DNA of 64,000 nucleotides from Phymatolithon calcareum. Taxonomy: Eukaryota > Rhodophyta > Florideophyceae > Hapalidiales. The notes under the pieces were generated by a model, which saw nothing but the letters and a program-made list of their open reading frames with translations, had not been told where the DNA came from and made no database searches. Location of the stretch: contig OZ345365.1 of the NCBI GenBank assembly GCA_977006965.1, positions 1,240,001-1,304,000 of the forward strand. Reading direction: 5' to 3'. A program made the translations under genes and the position numbers. Each line of letters starts with the position of its first letter. The stretch's first letter is position 1. Below, in pieces: positions 30,658-41,214 of this stretch.

Positions 30658-30989
30658 ATTAGAAGAGCCTATTCGAATTTGTAATCCACGCTTAAATATT
30701 TTATATTGCTTACTGAAGTGCAGGTTGAGAAACCAATGGTGACGCACTTTTAGCTTCTAAACATGAGAAGTCAGCTTACGGTAAGGGATGAACTTGCTGG
30801 AAAGTGATAGCCAGGCTGGAGTGCTGTGGGAAGGTATGAACGTTCCAAAAACTCTAGTTGGAGTGATATTCATGTACGTGTGAGGTACTGTACCGCTGAG
30901 CATGGGTCCTAACTGCTTCCATGCTCTAGCGAATCCTCGCACTCTTGACGCGAAGCTCTCTAGTCATGTAGCCCTGATCGGGGCCTTCT

Positions 30990-32337
30990 CATTCATTCGT
31001 TTATTCAATTTGCGTATTCCCCTTGTGGGGCTAGCAACACTTTGAAGGCCTTAGCTTCTTCCTTTCTAATCTATTTGCTGCGAGTTGGACTGCTTCTTGC
31101 GCGTCGAGGTAGGGGACGTCGCCAAAGATTCAGTCTGGAGTTGGTTGGACGCAGTGAAGTAGCACTTGACGAACCAAGCGGCTTTCGTCCATCCTAAGTA
31201 GGTGTCCCAGCCAACTCCATAGTATGTCTCTGGCGCACAATACCACATTGTTAGAGGGGGTCCCGAAATTTGTCGGCAATTGGTCTTCTCGATATTCTGG
31301 ACAACATCTTGGCGCCTGTGGATCTGAGTGTTTTGCGAACTTTTCAGTTAGCTTCCATGATTCGCAACCGTAGGAGAGTTGATAGGACAGAGGAACGCAT
31401 GATACGTAATCAGAAATCCTGGGATAGGATCTTGGGGTGCTTCTCATCTCAATAAGGGATTTGTCTTGTATTGTGGAATGGTGTTCCGTCGTTTGGGAGT
31501 GTGGTCTCAAATTTGAGACTACACTCCCAAACGACGGAACAATTTAATGTCGGGGATGCATATCGATATCATACTACTCCTCTTTAATCACGGGGACCGT
31601 CAAATTCTTCCCTATTTTGCATAGCTTTCCATCCGTGTAACTCGTTCATAGAAGTCAAGAATGGTGGTTTTTGTGTGAAATGTTAAAATTGTACACGCAT
31701 AATCTAGTCCAGACCACTCGTTTTTGCATTTCAACCAAACTGAGCAATATTACCACCTGAAAAAGAACTTAGCCAAGGAAAATATACTTAAATCTCGAAA
31801 GGCTGCCCAAAGAATAGCCAGATAAGATTTGTTTTATTCCTGTATGTAGCTTACTTTCGCTTGATAGTCCAGGGTAGATGAAGACTTCGTTTTTCCCTTC
31901 TTCGTGTTCCACGTCATGCCATTCTCCCTAGCCCATCACGTCGATTTATCGAGGTGCCATTGCACACCGTCGAAGTTTATTGCTTGCAGTTGAACGTCGT
32001 CAGCAAATAAAATTGCGGAGTTCTTTGACATATTCCGATGGGCCTTCTCGACCCTCTCCGCAAACATGTCCTTGAACATGTTATAGAGGCACGGGCTTAG
32101 CGGGGATGCCTGTGGGACCCCCCGGTTGTACTACGAGAAGTCCACTACGCATTGTGTAGATTTTTCAATATTGCTATCGTAAACAGGTGTGAAAACTGAA
32201 ACGCTATGACGAGTTCCGTTGCTATAAGCAATGTCAAGTAACGACTCTGTGTTGTTACACAGCAAACCGATTCAGTGGCGTTAATTAAAAACAGCTGATA
32301 CAGCTCGAATGGCTGAGACATCTCCAATTGTTTCCGC
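30990..32337 (-). mobile_element. RT-B remnant, copy in A'
   Basis: Duplicate of 2675-4013. The C-terminal part is more readable here (IVLCARDILW-type sequence, WLGHLLRMDESRLVRQVLLH) because A' keeps about 11 bases that are altered in A near 2895. The FADD box and GVPQG motif are conserved, except that GSP is changed at 32107 (GATGCC against GATCCC). Dead element. Confidence 0.8.
31482..31541. repeat. 60 bp quasi-palindrome, copy in A'
   Basis: Arms TGTTCCGTCGTTTGGGAGTG...AAA and the inverse pair with one mismatch, centred at 31511/31512. This is the better preserved version of 3161-3220. Confidence 0.92.
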
Positions 32338-33014
32338 AAGATTACTCAAGCCGATCTGATAGTGATGGCTAGCAGAAAAACAACAGCAACAAGACATTAC
32401 AGTGATATCTATAGTCGACCTTTTCTTCTTAGAACATCCACCCCCAAGAAAAGCCTCACTAAATATTAGGATTGGTAAATTGCCGACTTCACGTTTTAGT
32501 TTCGACTTAAAAAACTTAGAGTGGGAATTGATCTAGAATGAAGATTTTTCGACCTTGTTTCAAAAGAGGGCATTCAGTCCTAATTTTGTAAGAAGATAAG
32601 AAGGATTTTAGAACGCAATTCGCGCGAAGAGGAGGCTTATCACGGTCTTACATTGCTCGGTTTCACAGAGCGCCGGTAATCGAAAAATAGATCGAAGCTG
32701 GGCTTGTACATCCTTCACACAGCTGGCGTCATTCTGCCTGATTGATTTTGAATATAAGCAGTAAATCGCCACAACCTCGTCAATTGCTTCGCATCGAGCA
32801 ATGTGAAAGACGTCTCCTATGCCTAAAGCCTGGCGTGCAGCGAAGAAAGCATTCGTAAAACGTTCTTAAAATCACCATTTAACAACTCTGCACTCTTTCC
32901 TCAAGCACCCCGTCTCCCATTCCGAAACGATAGCGGTTTTGCGAACGCGGATTTGTAAGAGACATCCGGCGAAAGACGATAATGCTGGCGATACATGTAT
33001 GAGAGTAGAGGGAG
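32338..33014. repeat. Conserved block R1, copy A'
   Basis: Duplicate of 4014-4690 with few substitutions; same possible broken minus-strand frame. Confidence 0.6.
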
Positions 33015-33263
33015 CTTCAGAATGTCGCTTCGCAGCGTGTCACAGGATAGGGGAGTAACTTTCCCCCTCGAGGTCCCGAAGGAGACCAGAGGCGGGTTTT
33101 TGTAGTCCACCTAATCGTGTTACACCAACAAGAAAAGAAAAACCCTCCATAGACAGAATCTAGCCAAAACCTCTTGGCCTTAGGAAAGTTGCCCCGAGCG
33201 TCAGCAAATGCGTTGGTAACTTTTAAATAAAAATCTACCTTTCTTCTTCTTCAGAATGCCGCT
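33015..33263 (+). mobile_element. RT-C 3' end insertion, copy in A'
   Basis: Duplicate of 4691-4939, including both TSD copies (33015-33029 and 33249-33263) with the same single mismatch between them. Confidence 0.92.
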
Positions 33264-33765
33264 AGGAGCACCAGGAATTCACGAGTTGATCGAACCCCGA
33301 GACGAAACCCCTATACCGCTCATTCCCAAGGGATGCATGTAGCCAGGCAAATAGCTGCTCGAGGCCACAGGTGGGGAATCAGCTGATATATCTTGCACTA
33401 GGCAGCTTCGAGAGACTTATTTTTTAGTCACCAAAGTTTCGACCGTAGATTTGATTCTACCAAAACATGGTCACAAAGAAGTAACATGTACTTATGTGTG
33501 AATATGGTTTGAGTTCACGTTGGCCCCAAATATGCCAAATCCTTCATATTTACAAACACTACCCTACTTCACCTTGCTTCCCCGTGGAACATTTGTTTGG
33601 CTCCATCGTATGACCTAATCGACTACCACCTCTTGTGTCAACTGCTTGTGCATGACGTCCGCAATCCCACTGCTCCAAGAGGAAAACCTGTATGGGAGAA
33701 GGACGTTAGTGACCACTTTGACAAGAAGAGATAAAAGGAACGTGACCCACACTTACTTCCAAACT

Positions 33766-34227
33766 TCAGTTTACCAACACATACTTCCGACACGCTAGGG
33801 CTGCACTAGCGCGTGGCCTCTTGCGAGGAGATCGACGAGGACGAGTGCGGACACCGTTGCATTTTTTACAAATTACCATGGTCGAGGATGTCGTCGACAC
33901 GGTGGTGGTTTTGTTGGGAACGGTGTGCGATTCGAAGTGGTTGCTGATCAAGTCCATGTTGAGCTCTGTGGTTCGGCTTGTAGGGGGTAGGAAGTGGTTG
34001 CTGAGGGCTGTGGTCCTCTTGCTGCTGTCTTGCGGGAACCTTCACAACGGCGACGAAGTGGTCGCCTTTTGTAGGCAAATCGAGTCACCGTTCGCGAGAT
34101 CATACGATTTGTTCTTCATAAGCTTCAAGACGGTGGTGAGAGCCTTTGCATTGTGCCGTGAAATGTCTTCAGCCCAAATTTGCAGTGCAGAGGCACAAGC
34201 ACTATAGCACTGCACAGTTTTCATCAA
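33766..34227 (-). pseudogene. CKKC-family small protein, copy A'
   Basis: Duplicate of 5442-5903. C-terminal frame with TMVICKKCNGVRTRPRRSPR and ACRKYVLVN. The central part is again only readable in a second frame (KGDHFVAVVKVPARQQQEDH), so the frameshift predates the duplication. It is preceded, as in A, by the GT14 pseudogene on the same strand. Confidence 0.5.
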
Positions 34228-34564
34228 TCACAGTGCCCAGAAATGCCCTAATAGGGCAAGATAGAAGTTTGTGATGACTTGAAATTTGTGGAGCCATTAT
34301 GAGATGCCACGAAACCCATTTGGCTTTAAATTTATGTGGCTTTGCTTGGCCTCGGTTTCGATAGTTTTGGCGAATATGGCGTTGGCGAGAAGACAGGGCG
34401 TCGGACACGAAATATGGAGGTCGACGTCGTACGTGATAGTGCAAAGCCCACAGCAGAGAAACGTGTGGTGATATCGCTGGAAGTGATGGCATAGACGGGG
34501 AAATACCAAGCAGTGCACTTTGTGAAGTTATCCGAGTGCAAGCGCCTGGTGCACAAGCCTGTGT

Positions 34565-35810
34565 TTACTCTCGAATCGTAAGCGTTGTCTTGAACACCAC
34601 ATCCGCCTCCCGCTCCAAACTCGGAACAGAGCTCAAATGCGCAAGCCATACCCTTCGGAATTCATTCTTCATCCGCTGTTCATCTCCCTTTGTCGCACAC
34701 CACCGCCATCCATCAACCAACCATTCCGGATCTATCCTTCTCGTCATCTCTCCCTCGCCTCTTATCTTGCTCTTGAAAAACGAAGACTTGTTCCACAGCA
34801 CATCCCAAAACAGCGGCTTACCCTTCTCACCCAACTCATCCACATGAAAAGCGTGCTGTTCCAACTTCGACACCTCATTGCCACCTAGCACAACGCTTTC
34901 GTTCGGCGCCACAAAGAAAATGCTGTGTGTCGCTTCAGCGCACTCCCCGAAATAGAGATCATTTCAAACCACACTCGCATTAACATGCTCATCCGCCGAA
35001 TTAGAAAGTGAAGACACCGCTAAAAACCGCCGCACACGCGCATCAAGTACGAGAAACTCTACAAAATCGCGATGCCAAATTAACCATCCAGAGCTCTTCG
35101 CCACCGCGAATCCGCTATGACGGAACATTGGGTTGCGCAACAGGAGGGACTTATTCCCCGACTGCAATATTCTCATCAAGCATTTCGTAAGTGCCGCGTG
35201 CCAGACGCCAGCGTGGAATCAACAAACATTCGTCCAACTCTGTTCCGCGCAAACCGCTTCCGTTTCCCTCATTTTTCCATGCCATGTACGAGAGACGACG
35301 TTGGCTCACGAAGCGATCACCAAGAAGCTCGCGGATGAGCGATGGTCGTGCCGTGGGATAATCGGCGCAGGACAGATTGAAGAAACAGTCGAATCACACA
35401 CCGGAGGTTAGTAGATGCGCGGCACCGGTGAGGAAATTGTATGCGAGTGTGATTCCGTGATCGGTCACAAACTCGCGCGGCACGACATGAATGCGCGATC
35501 GTCTACAGCGGCGTTCGTCAGTTTCTGATAGCACTCGAGATGCAATGTCGTCCCCTAGCGATAGGTCGAAATGCACCGTCAAGACGTTGCGCGTGTTGCG
35601 GTCGCACATAGTGACCAGAAGACGGGGGGCTAATGACGCATTCGCGCCGCTCGCCTGTACGAAGTACGCGACTACGACGTCGCGTGCTTGCAGATAGATA
35701 CGAAGAGCGAATATGATGAACGCTTTGATGACGACGGTAGATGAGGCGCAGTGCAGAAGCGTGCGGTGCCAGCGGGTGCGTGGACAGAGCGTCGCGCGAA
35801 GCGGCCGCAT
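34565..35810 (-). pseudogene. GT14 glycosyltransferase, copy A'
   Basis: Duplicate of 6245-7491: ATG 35810 (MRPLRATL), VVAYFVQASGANASLAPRLL, a stop after AAHLLTSGV where D has Trp, SSGWLIWHRDFVEFLV, NSADEHVNASVV then stop, and an open C-terminal part to TAA at 34565. Same lesions as A with a few extra substitutions, so both derive from an already dead gene. GT14 enzymes act in the Golgi on glycan branching; this copy cannot. Confidence 0.8.
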
Positions 35811-35959
35811 CGCGTGTCAAGCAGGCGTCATTGGCATCACCGGGGATACGACTGCAAGCGGGATGCGAAGCGCTTCAGCAACCATTGTGACTATTGGGTC
35901 GCCAGCGGGCACCCGATGGGGCATTCTGGTCGATGGCCGTGTTGAGAGTGGCTCTTAAC

Positions 35960-36300
35960 ATCAGGGGGAGTGCTCTTCAACGAGAGCTCTCTCGGGGGGA
36001 CAGCTACAGGTAGGCGCTCTTCAACGAGTGCTCTTTCGGGGGGAACAACTTCGGGAGGCTCTTCAACGGGGCCTCGCTCGGGAGGACAACTTCGGGGGGC
36101 TCGCAAACGGAGCCGGCTCCGGGGAACAACTTCTGGGAAGCTCTGAAAGGGATCCCGCTCGCGGGGGCAACTTGGAGCGTGGCGTTCGTCAACGGAGGAT
36201 CGCTCGGGGGGACAACTTGCGCGGCTCCAAAAACGGAACCTCGCCCGGGGGGACAACTTCGATGGGGACTCTCGGCGCGGGTTCCGGTTTCCGCGTCGGC
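35960..36300. repeat. GC-rich minisatellite, about 42 bp unit
   Basis: About seven degenerate units of CTCTTCAACGGGGCCTCGCT-type sequence followed by CGGGAGGACAACTTCGGGGG. The unit is a multiple of three, so all frames stay open: one reads as repeats of NGASLGRTTSGGS, and a plus-strand frame from 36028 ends at 36309. Coding is unproven. It begins at the exact point where A and A' diverge. Confidence 0.8.
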
Positions 36301-36516
36301 GACAACTAGTCGTACGCCGGGTATGATATCGATGGTTTCATACATTCAGCACGTAGCACGATTTCGGATATTTCGCGACGCTTCGCGGAGTTTTCGGGGT
36401 CAGCACTCTTGACTTGGTCTTCAGCAGGGCAGCGTTCTTCATCGCGACAACCGATTTCGGCGCAGAAGCCGCCAAAATGCGCGCATTCGTCAACGCATTC
36501 GTCATGGTCACAAATA

Positions 36517-36543
36517 CCGGCGCGGGCTACCCGCCCGCGCCGG
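36517..36543. repeat. GC-rich hairpin shared with 12460-12487
   Basis: CCGGCGCGGGC (36517-36527), loop TACCC, GCCCGCGCCGG (36533-36543). On the minus strand the flank reads ACCGGACCGAACGGCCCAC, as at 12420 on the plus strand. Confidence 0.9.
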
Positions 36544-36660
36544 AATTCTTCAGTTTCGTGTCTCGTGGGCCGTTCGGTCCGGTGCGGGTCTCTTCTTATG
36601 ATATTGGTTGAATGTTGACCACTTATAGTTGTCAAATTTTTGAAAGGTGCAAGACATTTG

Positions 36661-37364
36661 CTCACACCAGCGGAGTGTTATGGGGGGGAGTAACGCAAAG
36701 TGGTTATCATACCGCTTTTTTGGAGTTGTGTCTGAAGTGTATGTTTGATTCATCTTTGCAGGGCTGAAATTGTTTCATAAAAATTAGAATGAAAGAGGAA
36801 AATCAGGCCCAAGTCGCCTGAACATTGGCAGCTGCCAATGTAGCGATCGCTCTCGTTGCAGTATTCTATTTTGTGGTTATAAACAATAAAAATAATCTGC
36901 AAAGAAGTTTTGTTTTGATACTTACCGATCTCATAATTTAGCCGGCACCAGGGATAGTACCAATATTATTGTTATTTATTGGGGCACATGATGCAATAGC
37001 AATTGCAATACCAATAATGCAAGGTTGAAGGCAATAGCTATTGCAATATCTGACCATTCTTCCAATATCAATTGCAATAACAGAATCTAATTCAGGTCCT
37101 CCTGCGCCATGTCTTCTTGCCAGCGCAGAGGAGGGCAAGGGTGTACCTTGATTTCGATCATATGCCATTACTTTTTGCAATAATTATTGCAATAAGCACC
37201 TCTCAGGGCAATTAAGACTTTATTGCAATAAATTGCAGTAAAAAAAATAAAAATAATATTGGTACCAAGCGAGCCCGGCACATCGATGCTATAATTTTTT
37301 CGTACAATTTTTGAAACCTCAAAATGTTGCGTTACTCCCCCCCATAACACTCCCCTGCTCACAC
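36661..37364. mobile_element. MITE family M1, copy 1, with 7 bp TSD and a nested insertion
   Basis: Element 36668-37357 lies between CTCACAC (36661-36667) and CTCACAC (37358-37364). Its ends are 29 bp inverted repeats starting CAG(C/G)GGAGTGTTATGGGG and continuing GGGAGTAACGC. Without the nested 332 bp (insert plus one TSD) it is 358 bp long and matches 62995-63349 in the opposite orientation. It has no coding capacity. A 7-8 bp TSD with CAGGG-type ends resembles hAT elements; that assignment is inference. Confidence 0.93.
36943..37281. mobile_element. Nested 325 bp element inside M1, 7 bp TSD
   Basis: CCGGCAC occurs at 36943-36949 and 37275-37281; copy 2 of M1 has it once (TGTGCCGGCAAAAATTATGA). 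The insert 36950-37274 has inner inverted ends TAGTACCAATATTATTGTT and AATAATATTGGTACCAAG and an interior rich in TTATTGCAATA. It is non-coding, a MITE within a MITE. Confidence 0.88.
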
Positions 37365-37366
37365 TC

Positions 37367-37830
37367 AGAAGAAGAAGAAGAAAGTAGATATTTAAACGTT
37401 ACCAACGCGTCTGCTGACGGGGCAACTTTTCGAGTGTCATGAAAATTTGGCTTGATTCTGTCTTAGGAATGGTTTTGCAGTGGGTGTTCCACATTTCAAT
37501 AGTCTACAAAAACTCACTTCTAGTCTCCTGAGGGGCCTCGAGGGGGAAAAATAATCCACGTTCTTGTGTCACGCGAGGGGGGGTCAGATTTGCAGGTAAT
37601 GCATACTCTGCTTTGTGAGGATGGGGCTTGTCTATAGCCTTGAACATGGATAGGAGCTCGTCAAGTGCTCGCTTAGTCCAGACGCAGTCTTCTTCATTGG
37701 GTGTATCCTTAGAAGGTCCGTTTGTGACGTCTTCGATATCATCTTTCGCACACGCTGAGGCAGAGATGGAGCTCGAAATGCTTGACTGTATTTGAGATTC
37801 GAAAAATGCAACTGACTATAGAGATAGATC
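37367..37830 (-). mobile_element. RT-C 3' portion, minus strand
   Basis: Tail GAAGAAGAAGAAG at 37370-37382, then the reverse 3' cassette. Further along is minus-strand coding KDDIEDVTNGPSKDTPNEED and VWTKRALDELLSMFKAIDKP, the RT-C C-terminal domain end. The stop is not at the AIDK position of the other copies but further on (reads PHPHKAE). Confidence 0.82.
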
Positions 37831-37915
37831 CGGCCTCCGACGAGTTTGGGAGCAGCAAGAAGTTCGCCGAGTCAGAAAAGTAATTTTTTCCAAGGATGGT
37901 CTGTAGCACTCAGCA

Positions 37916-38150
37916 ATGAGGCTGACAGAAAGCAGACAAAGGATTCTTTACGGAAGATGGTTTGTAGGTCACTTCGCGAGAAAACCACCAAAACTAATTG
38001 AACAAATTGGTAGTCAAGAAGAAGTGGGAGTTTTTATTTACAAGTTACCAGCGCATTTGCAGACGCTTGGGGCAACGTTGCGAAGGCCACACGACCACGT
38101 ACAGGGTCTTTATTGGCATGCTCGGGTCTGACTCGATATGGTGGAATACG
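37916..38150. mobile_element. C-terminal-domain fragment (plus) and RT-C tail (minus)
   Basis: Plus-strand 37916-38020 reads RLTESRQRILYGRWFVGHFA and KPPKLIEQIGS, the GHFP-type domain seen on the minus strand at 16.5 kb. It is followed by a partial reverse RT-C 3' cassette (TTACCAGCGCATTTGCAGACG, GGGGCAACG) at 38030-38090. Both are fragments. Confidence 0.65.
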
Positions 38151-38996
38151 AAAACCTACCTTTGACCGATAAGTGAGCAGTCAAGGAGCACGGGCAGTTG
38201 AAACACACAACAGAACCGTGAGAGAGCCTATATGGACTCCTATAAAAGAGAATGACGTGGCTAGAACTATAAACGTGCTACTATAATATTCTGATTAAGG
38301 CAATTGAAAATATTTGCTGCTAGTAAAATACATGCTAGACGTAAGTTTGTTCGTCGAATTGGGACAAAAACCGTAGAGGAGCTATGCCGTGAAACACCAC
38401 TAGCGATGCTAAAAATTTCTGAACAATGAGAAGCTCCAGAACAATTTCTGGCGCTCACCCTCCGTGTGAGCGATTTCTTTCGCAATAAAGAAAGAAAGAA
38501 TACATGCTGAGCAAGGTGCCAACTTTTCTCAAGTTTGGACACATGGTATGTTCTCGGTAAATCTACTTAATTACAATTGATGGCTTCAAGAGCAAGCTCA
38601 CTTGCAAACAATAATGCACACGGGCGCAAGTAGTGCAATCATCTTAATCGGAGACAGCTAAGCGTCAACCAACCAATGCGTGAAAAAAGACTGCTTTAAC
38701 AGGAAGCAGGCGCACTGGCAGGAGCAACGCAGAAGCCTTCGTGACACCTATGAGAGGATACGTTGCGCGGAGCAAACAGCCGAGGAGCGAGCACGGCGGC
38801 GGAAGTGGGGAAGACGTGCAACACCGAGCAAGAAGTCGGTTTCTAAAGAATACCGAAAATACCAGCGGAATGCCGCTGCCGGCAGAGCGTCTATAGAGAC
38901 GATGTCAGCGCCCTTAATCAATAGGGACTTTCGCGAGTACCGGGCCACGTGCCAGGCGCGGTTACGAAATGCTATCGGATCAGCTCTGTGCACTGA
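38151..38996. other. Intergenic with a GAAA-type tail; no certain gene
   Basis: Contains GCAATAAAGAAAGAAAGAAT at 38480-38499, the RT-A type tail with little else of the element. A plus-strand stretch open from 38680 to 39036 has a very basic product without an ATG near its start; I do not treat it as a gene. Confidence 0.4.
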
Positions 38997-39683
38997 TCAC
39001 CGAGCTGCAAAATGTGGCACAATGAACGCACAATGACGCCTCGCTACCGGGGGTCGTCTTCTGCGAACAATACAGGAATTCAGCAATTTAGATGGCATAT
39101 ATGAGATCCTAAGTTTTTCCGCCCGCCCCTCTGGCGGTGCGTTTTCGTAAGCTACACAAAGGTAGTTAGCAAATGAGGAAAACTTGGCCATATCTTCGGA
39201 AGTCTGTGGGGCTTTTAAATAAACTGTGCTCAAAAAAATCATCTTAACAAAACTGATCAGCTTGAATGCTACAGCCAAAGCGGGGGCAAAACCAATCAAT
39301 GTAGTTGCAATGCTCAAGCTCAAATTTCCTTGATAGATTCTTAATGCTCTTCTAACTTGGTCTCTATTGCGCTCGAAATCGGGTTTGTCGACAAGAAGAT
39401 CATCGATATCAACAAGAAAGAAAAGAGCAAAAGAATTGAGTACTATCTGAAGGGGATTAAAAGAGTAATAGATGAAGATGACGGACACTAAGCCACAAGC
39501 GGAGAGCGCAAATGCGTTAAGAATGAGTCCAACTGCGCACCAGACTGGACGTCGCATGATATGTAAGACCATTCCTCTGGACAGAAGCATCCCTGTTTTT
39601 GAAGAAGAACGGCCGGGGAAATACTTCTTCGGTCCCGTAGACTCCCAGAAAGCTCTCTCAGCGCCGAACTGAACTCTTGCCAT
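38997..39683 (-). CDS. Hypothetical multi-pass membrane protein, part 2
   Basis: Minus-strand frame of 228 codons from ATG 39683 (MARVQFGAERAFWES). Hydrophobic spans: about residues 47-70 (VWCAVGLILNAFALSACGLV), 73-92 (IYYSFNPLQIVLNSFALFFL) and 122-150 (LSLSIATTLIGFAPALAVAF). The motif NSFALFFLVDIDDLLV, a hydrophobic run ending in an acidic cluster, resembles what I recall from large protist membrane proteins; this is memory, not a search. From about residue 148 the product is encoded by a dispersed repeat (39155-39245, also at 57119-57213), so the native C terminus has probably been replaced. It may be a later exon of a gene that starts near 41664. Confidence 0.4.
   Translation of the reverse strand: MARVQFGAERAFWESTGPKKYFPGRSSSKTGMLLSRGMVLHIMRRPVWCAVGLILNAFALSACGLVSVIFIYYSFNPLQIVLNSFALFFLVDIDDLLVDKPDFERNRDQVRRALRIYQGNLSLSIATTLIGFAPALAVAFKLISFVKMIFLSTVYLKAPQTSEDMAKFSSFANYLCVAYENAPPEGRAEKLRISYMPSKLLNSCIVRRRRPPVARRHCAFIVPHFAAR
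39155..39245. repeat. Dispersed 90 bp repeat, copy 1
   Basis: CTACACAAAGGTAG-TAGCAA, CCATATCTTCGGAAGTCTGT and GGGGCTTTTAAATAAACT match 57119-57213 closely. A diverged version is near 60240-60300. It looks like a retroposon end. Confidence 0.8.
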
Positions 39684-39739
39684 GAGGACAAGTATCTCGA
39701 AAAACTTAATAGGCTATTTCACTTTAGTCTCTTTTTGTT

Positions 39740-41013
39740 TCAAATTCGAGGTCGGGAATAATCGCTGTCACGAAGAAAAGAAACAACGGGTATGAAGTGG
39801 ATCCGTCTCGCACACTGCCGCCTGTTTCTCATAACAAGACAGTAAATTCGGAGACGGTCTAACTGGCTCTGGATGAGCGCCGCTTCATACTCCAGCGCCG
39901 ATGACAAGATTCGGAATGGTATAAATGCGACAGCACCCGAGCACAGCATTGTGTCGGAAGGCAGTCGGAACAAGAATCGACAAGTCTTGGTCGGCTCAGT
40001 GCTCCTTCCGGGAGTACAAGGAGAGAAGTGGCTGGTGTAGGCGTCTCGCCATGCCCGGTCCCCGTTTGGGAAACCAGCGGTCATAACGGATCACTAAGAC
40101 TAGCTGGTGTGTGGCGACATTCTTGAACAGCACGTGGACCTTCGCGAGGTTCTACAACGCTGAGCGCGCGAAAGGTAATAAACTCTCTTTGTTCTGAACT
40201 GTTCATTGCCGTTTTTGCGACACTTTTTGCCTCTTTCTTCTTAGCTTATCGGACGTCCAAGCAGCACGTTTTCGCAGGTAACTTGGGTCAGCATCGTCAC
40301 CACCCCAATACCACAATTCTCGAGTAAGAAGTCTCCGTTTAGAATGCGACCTTTCCACAAATGACAGGAAAATTGTCCCTAGAACGGACGTAGAACTTTC
40401 CGCTTGCACCTTGGTACCCAATGAGCGATAGTATTCGGCTCTCGGTCGGGCGTGATGACATCAAGTTCCCGGTGCGATGGTTAGTCCCAAGGGCCCTATA
40501 AGACTTAGGCGAGAGAGCTCGGAAGAGGGCGTTTAGAGCTTCTGAAGGTTGTATCGAAGCTTGTCTGCTCTTCTAAGGAGCATGTGATCGCGACTGTAGA
40601 CGATAAACAGGCGTTTCGCGGATGAAGATTGGCAACGATGAGCTCTGTAAGCAGGTCTCTCTTTGCCAGTCCTGGCTCGGTTTAAGCTGCTGAGCGTCTG
40701 GAATATCATCGTCAGCGTTCTCTTCCTTAACGTTGAAAGTATTGACTGTCTTAATCTTAGTCTTCGTCAATGGATAACGAAGCAGAACCGATTTCACGCG
40801 ATGTGGCATGCTCGCGCAACCAATTATTTTTCCCCGAGTACATTCTGAACGATACCACTCACCCTTTTTGACTTCGAAAATGCTCCGAATAGTCTGGATC
40901 ACTCTGTGAGACCGCTTATCGATGCTGCCTTGACGTGTACTGATGTTCCGACCGCGCGCGGCCCTTGTTATTCTCCTGGAATGGCAGGTCTGGTACTTCT
41001 GAGTGACCAACAT
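39740..41013 (-). other. Minus-strand open segments between the two membrane-protein parts
   Basis: Segments 41013-40573 (starts MLVTQKYQTCHSRR, very basic, with a GTGAGT that could be a splice donor near 40864), 40421-40203 and 40084-39740 are open in different frames. They may be exons or intervening sequence of one gene spanning 41664-38997. No domain is recognised. RNA evidence would decide. Confidence 0.25.
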
Positions 41014-41214
41014 ATTTTCCTTGCTAACGCCAAACGAAGCTAATTTAAAGTACTAGTGTGATACTCCTCATACAGAAGATAAGACAGGCTTTACGAATAT
41101 GGCGTGAGCGATCTGTTTCGAATTTTATGGATTTTTTCGAGCTTTCAAATCACCCCTCAATTGAGCGTGTCCGTCAAATAGACATTAGTGGCATTCATAA
41201 GAGCAGCCAACACT

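Larger units (their letters stand above)
28501..30684 (+). pseudogene. Sel1-repeat protein gene A', further degraded
   Basis: Same structure as gene A: start MNLNGAADSNEDDH at 28501, frame end at 29811 through the identical one-base loss, second frame 29808 to about 30138, the large palindrome at 30033-30245, then LGLLLQYGKPGVPA. At 30330 the coding sequence is replaced by a 328 bp MITE, and the 250 or so bases that encode the penultimate repeats in A (2092 to about 2343) are missing. Coding resumes with the last cap residues (RRAYSNL) and TAA at 30682-30684. It is a clear pseudogene, and since its initial lesions are shared with A it was one before duplicating. Confidence 0.9.
28239..35952. 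repeat. Segmental duplication, copy A'
   Basis: Second copy of the block at 1-7632. Here the upstream side is visible: 28170-28240 resembles the regions before Sel1 C (about 19130) and Sel1 D (about 44390), so the ancestral module reached further left than position 1. A' has gained a 328 bp MITE at 30330-30657 and lost about 250 bp of Sel1 coding sequence at that point. Lesions shared with A (one-base deletion, large palindrome, GT14 stops) were therefore present before duplication. Confidence 0.95.

Noticed and set aside
36306-36665. Cysteine-rich minus-strand frame near the 36.5 kb hairpin
   Set aside because: The Cys pattern is not shared with the related locus at 12.4 kb, where the conserved frame is the TGPNGP one.
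38680-39036. Basic 118-codon plus-strand frame
   Set aside because: No ATG near the start, no conservation and an extreme Arg/Lys/Ala content; not supported as a gene.
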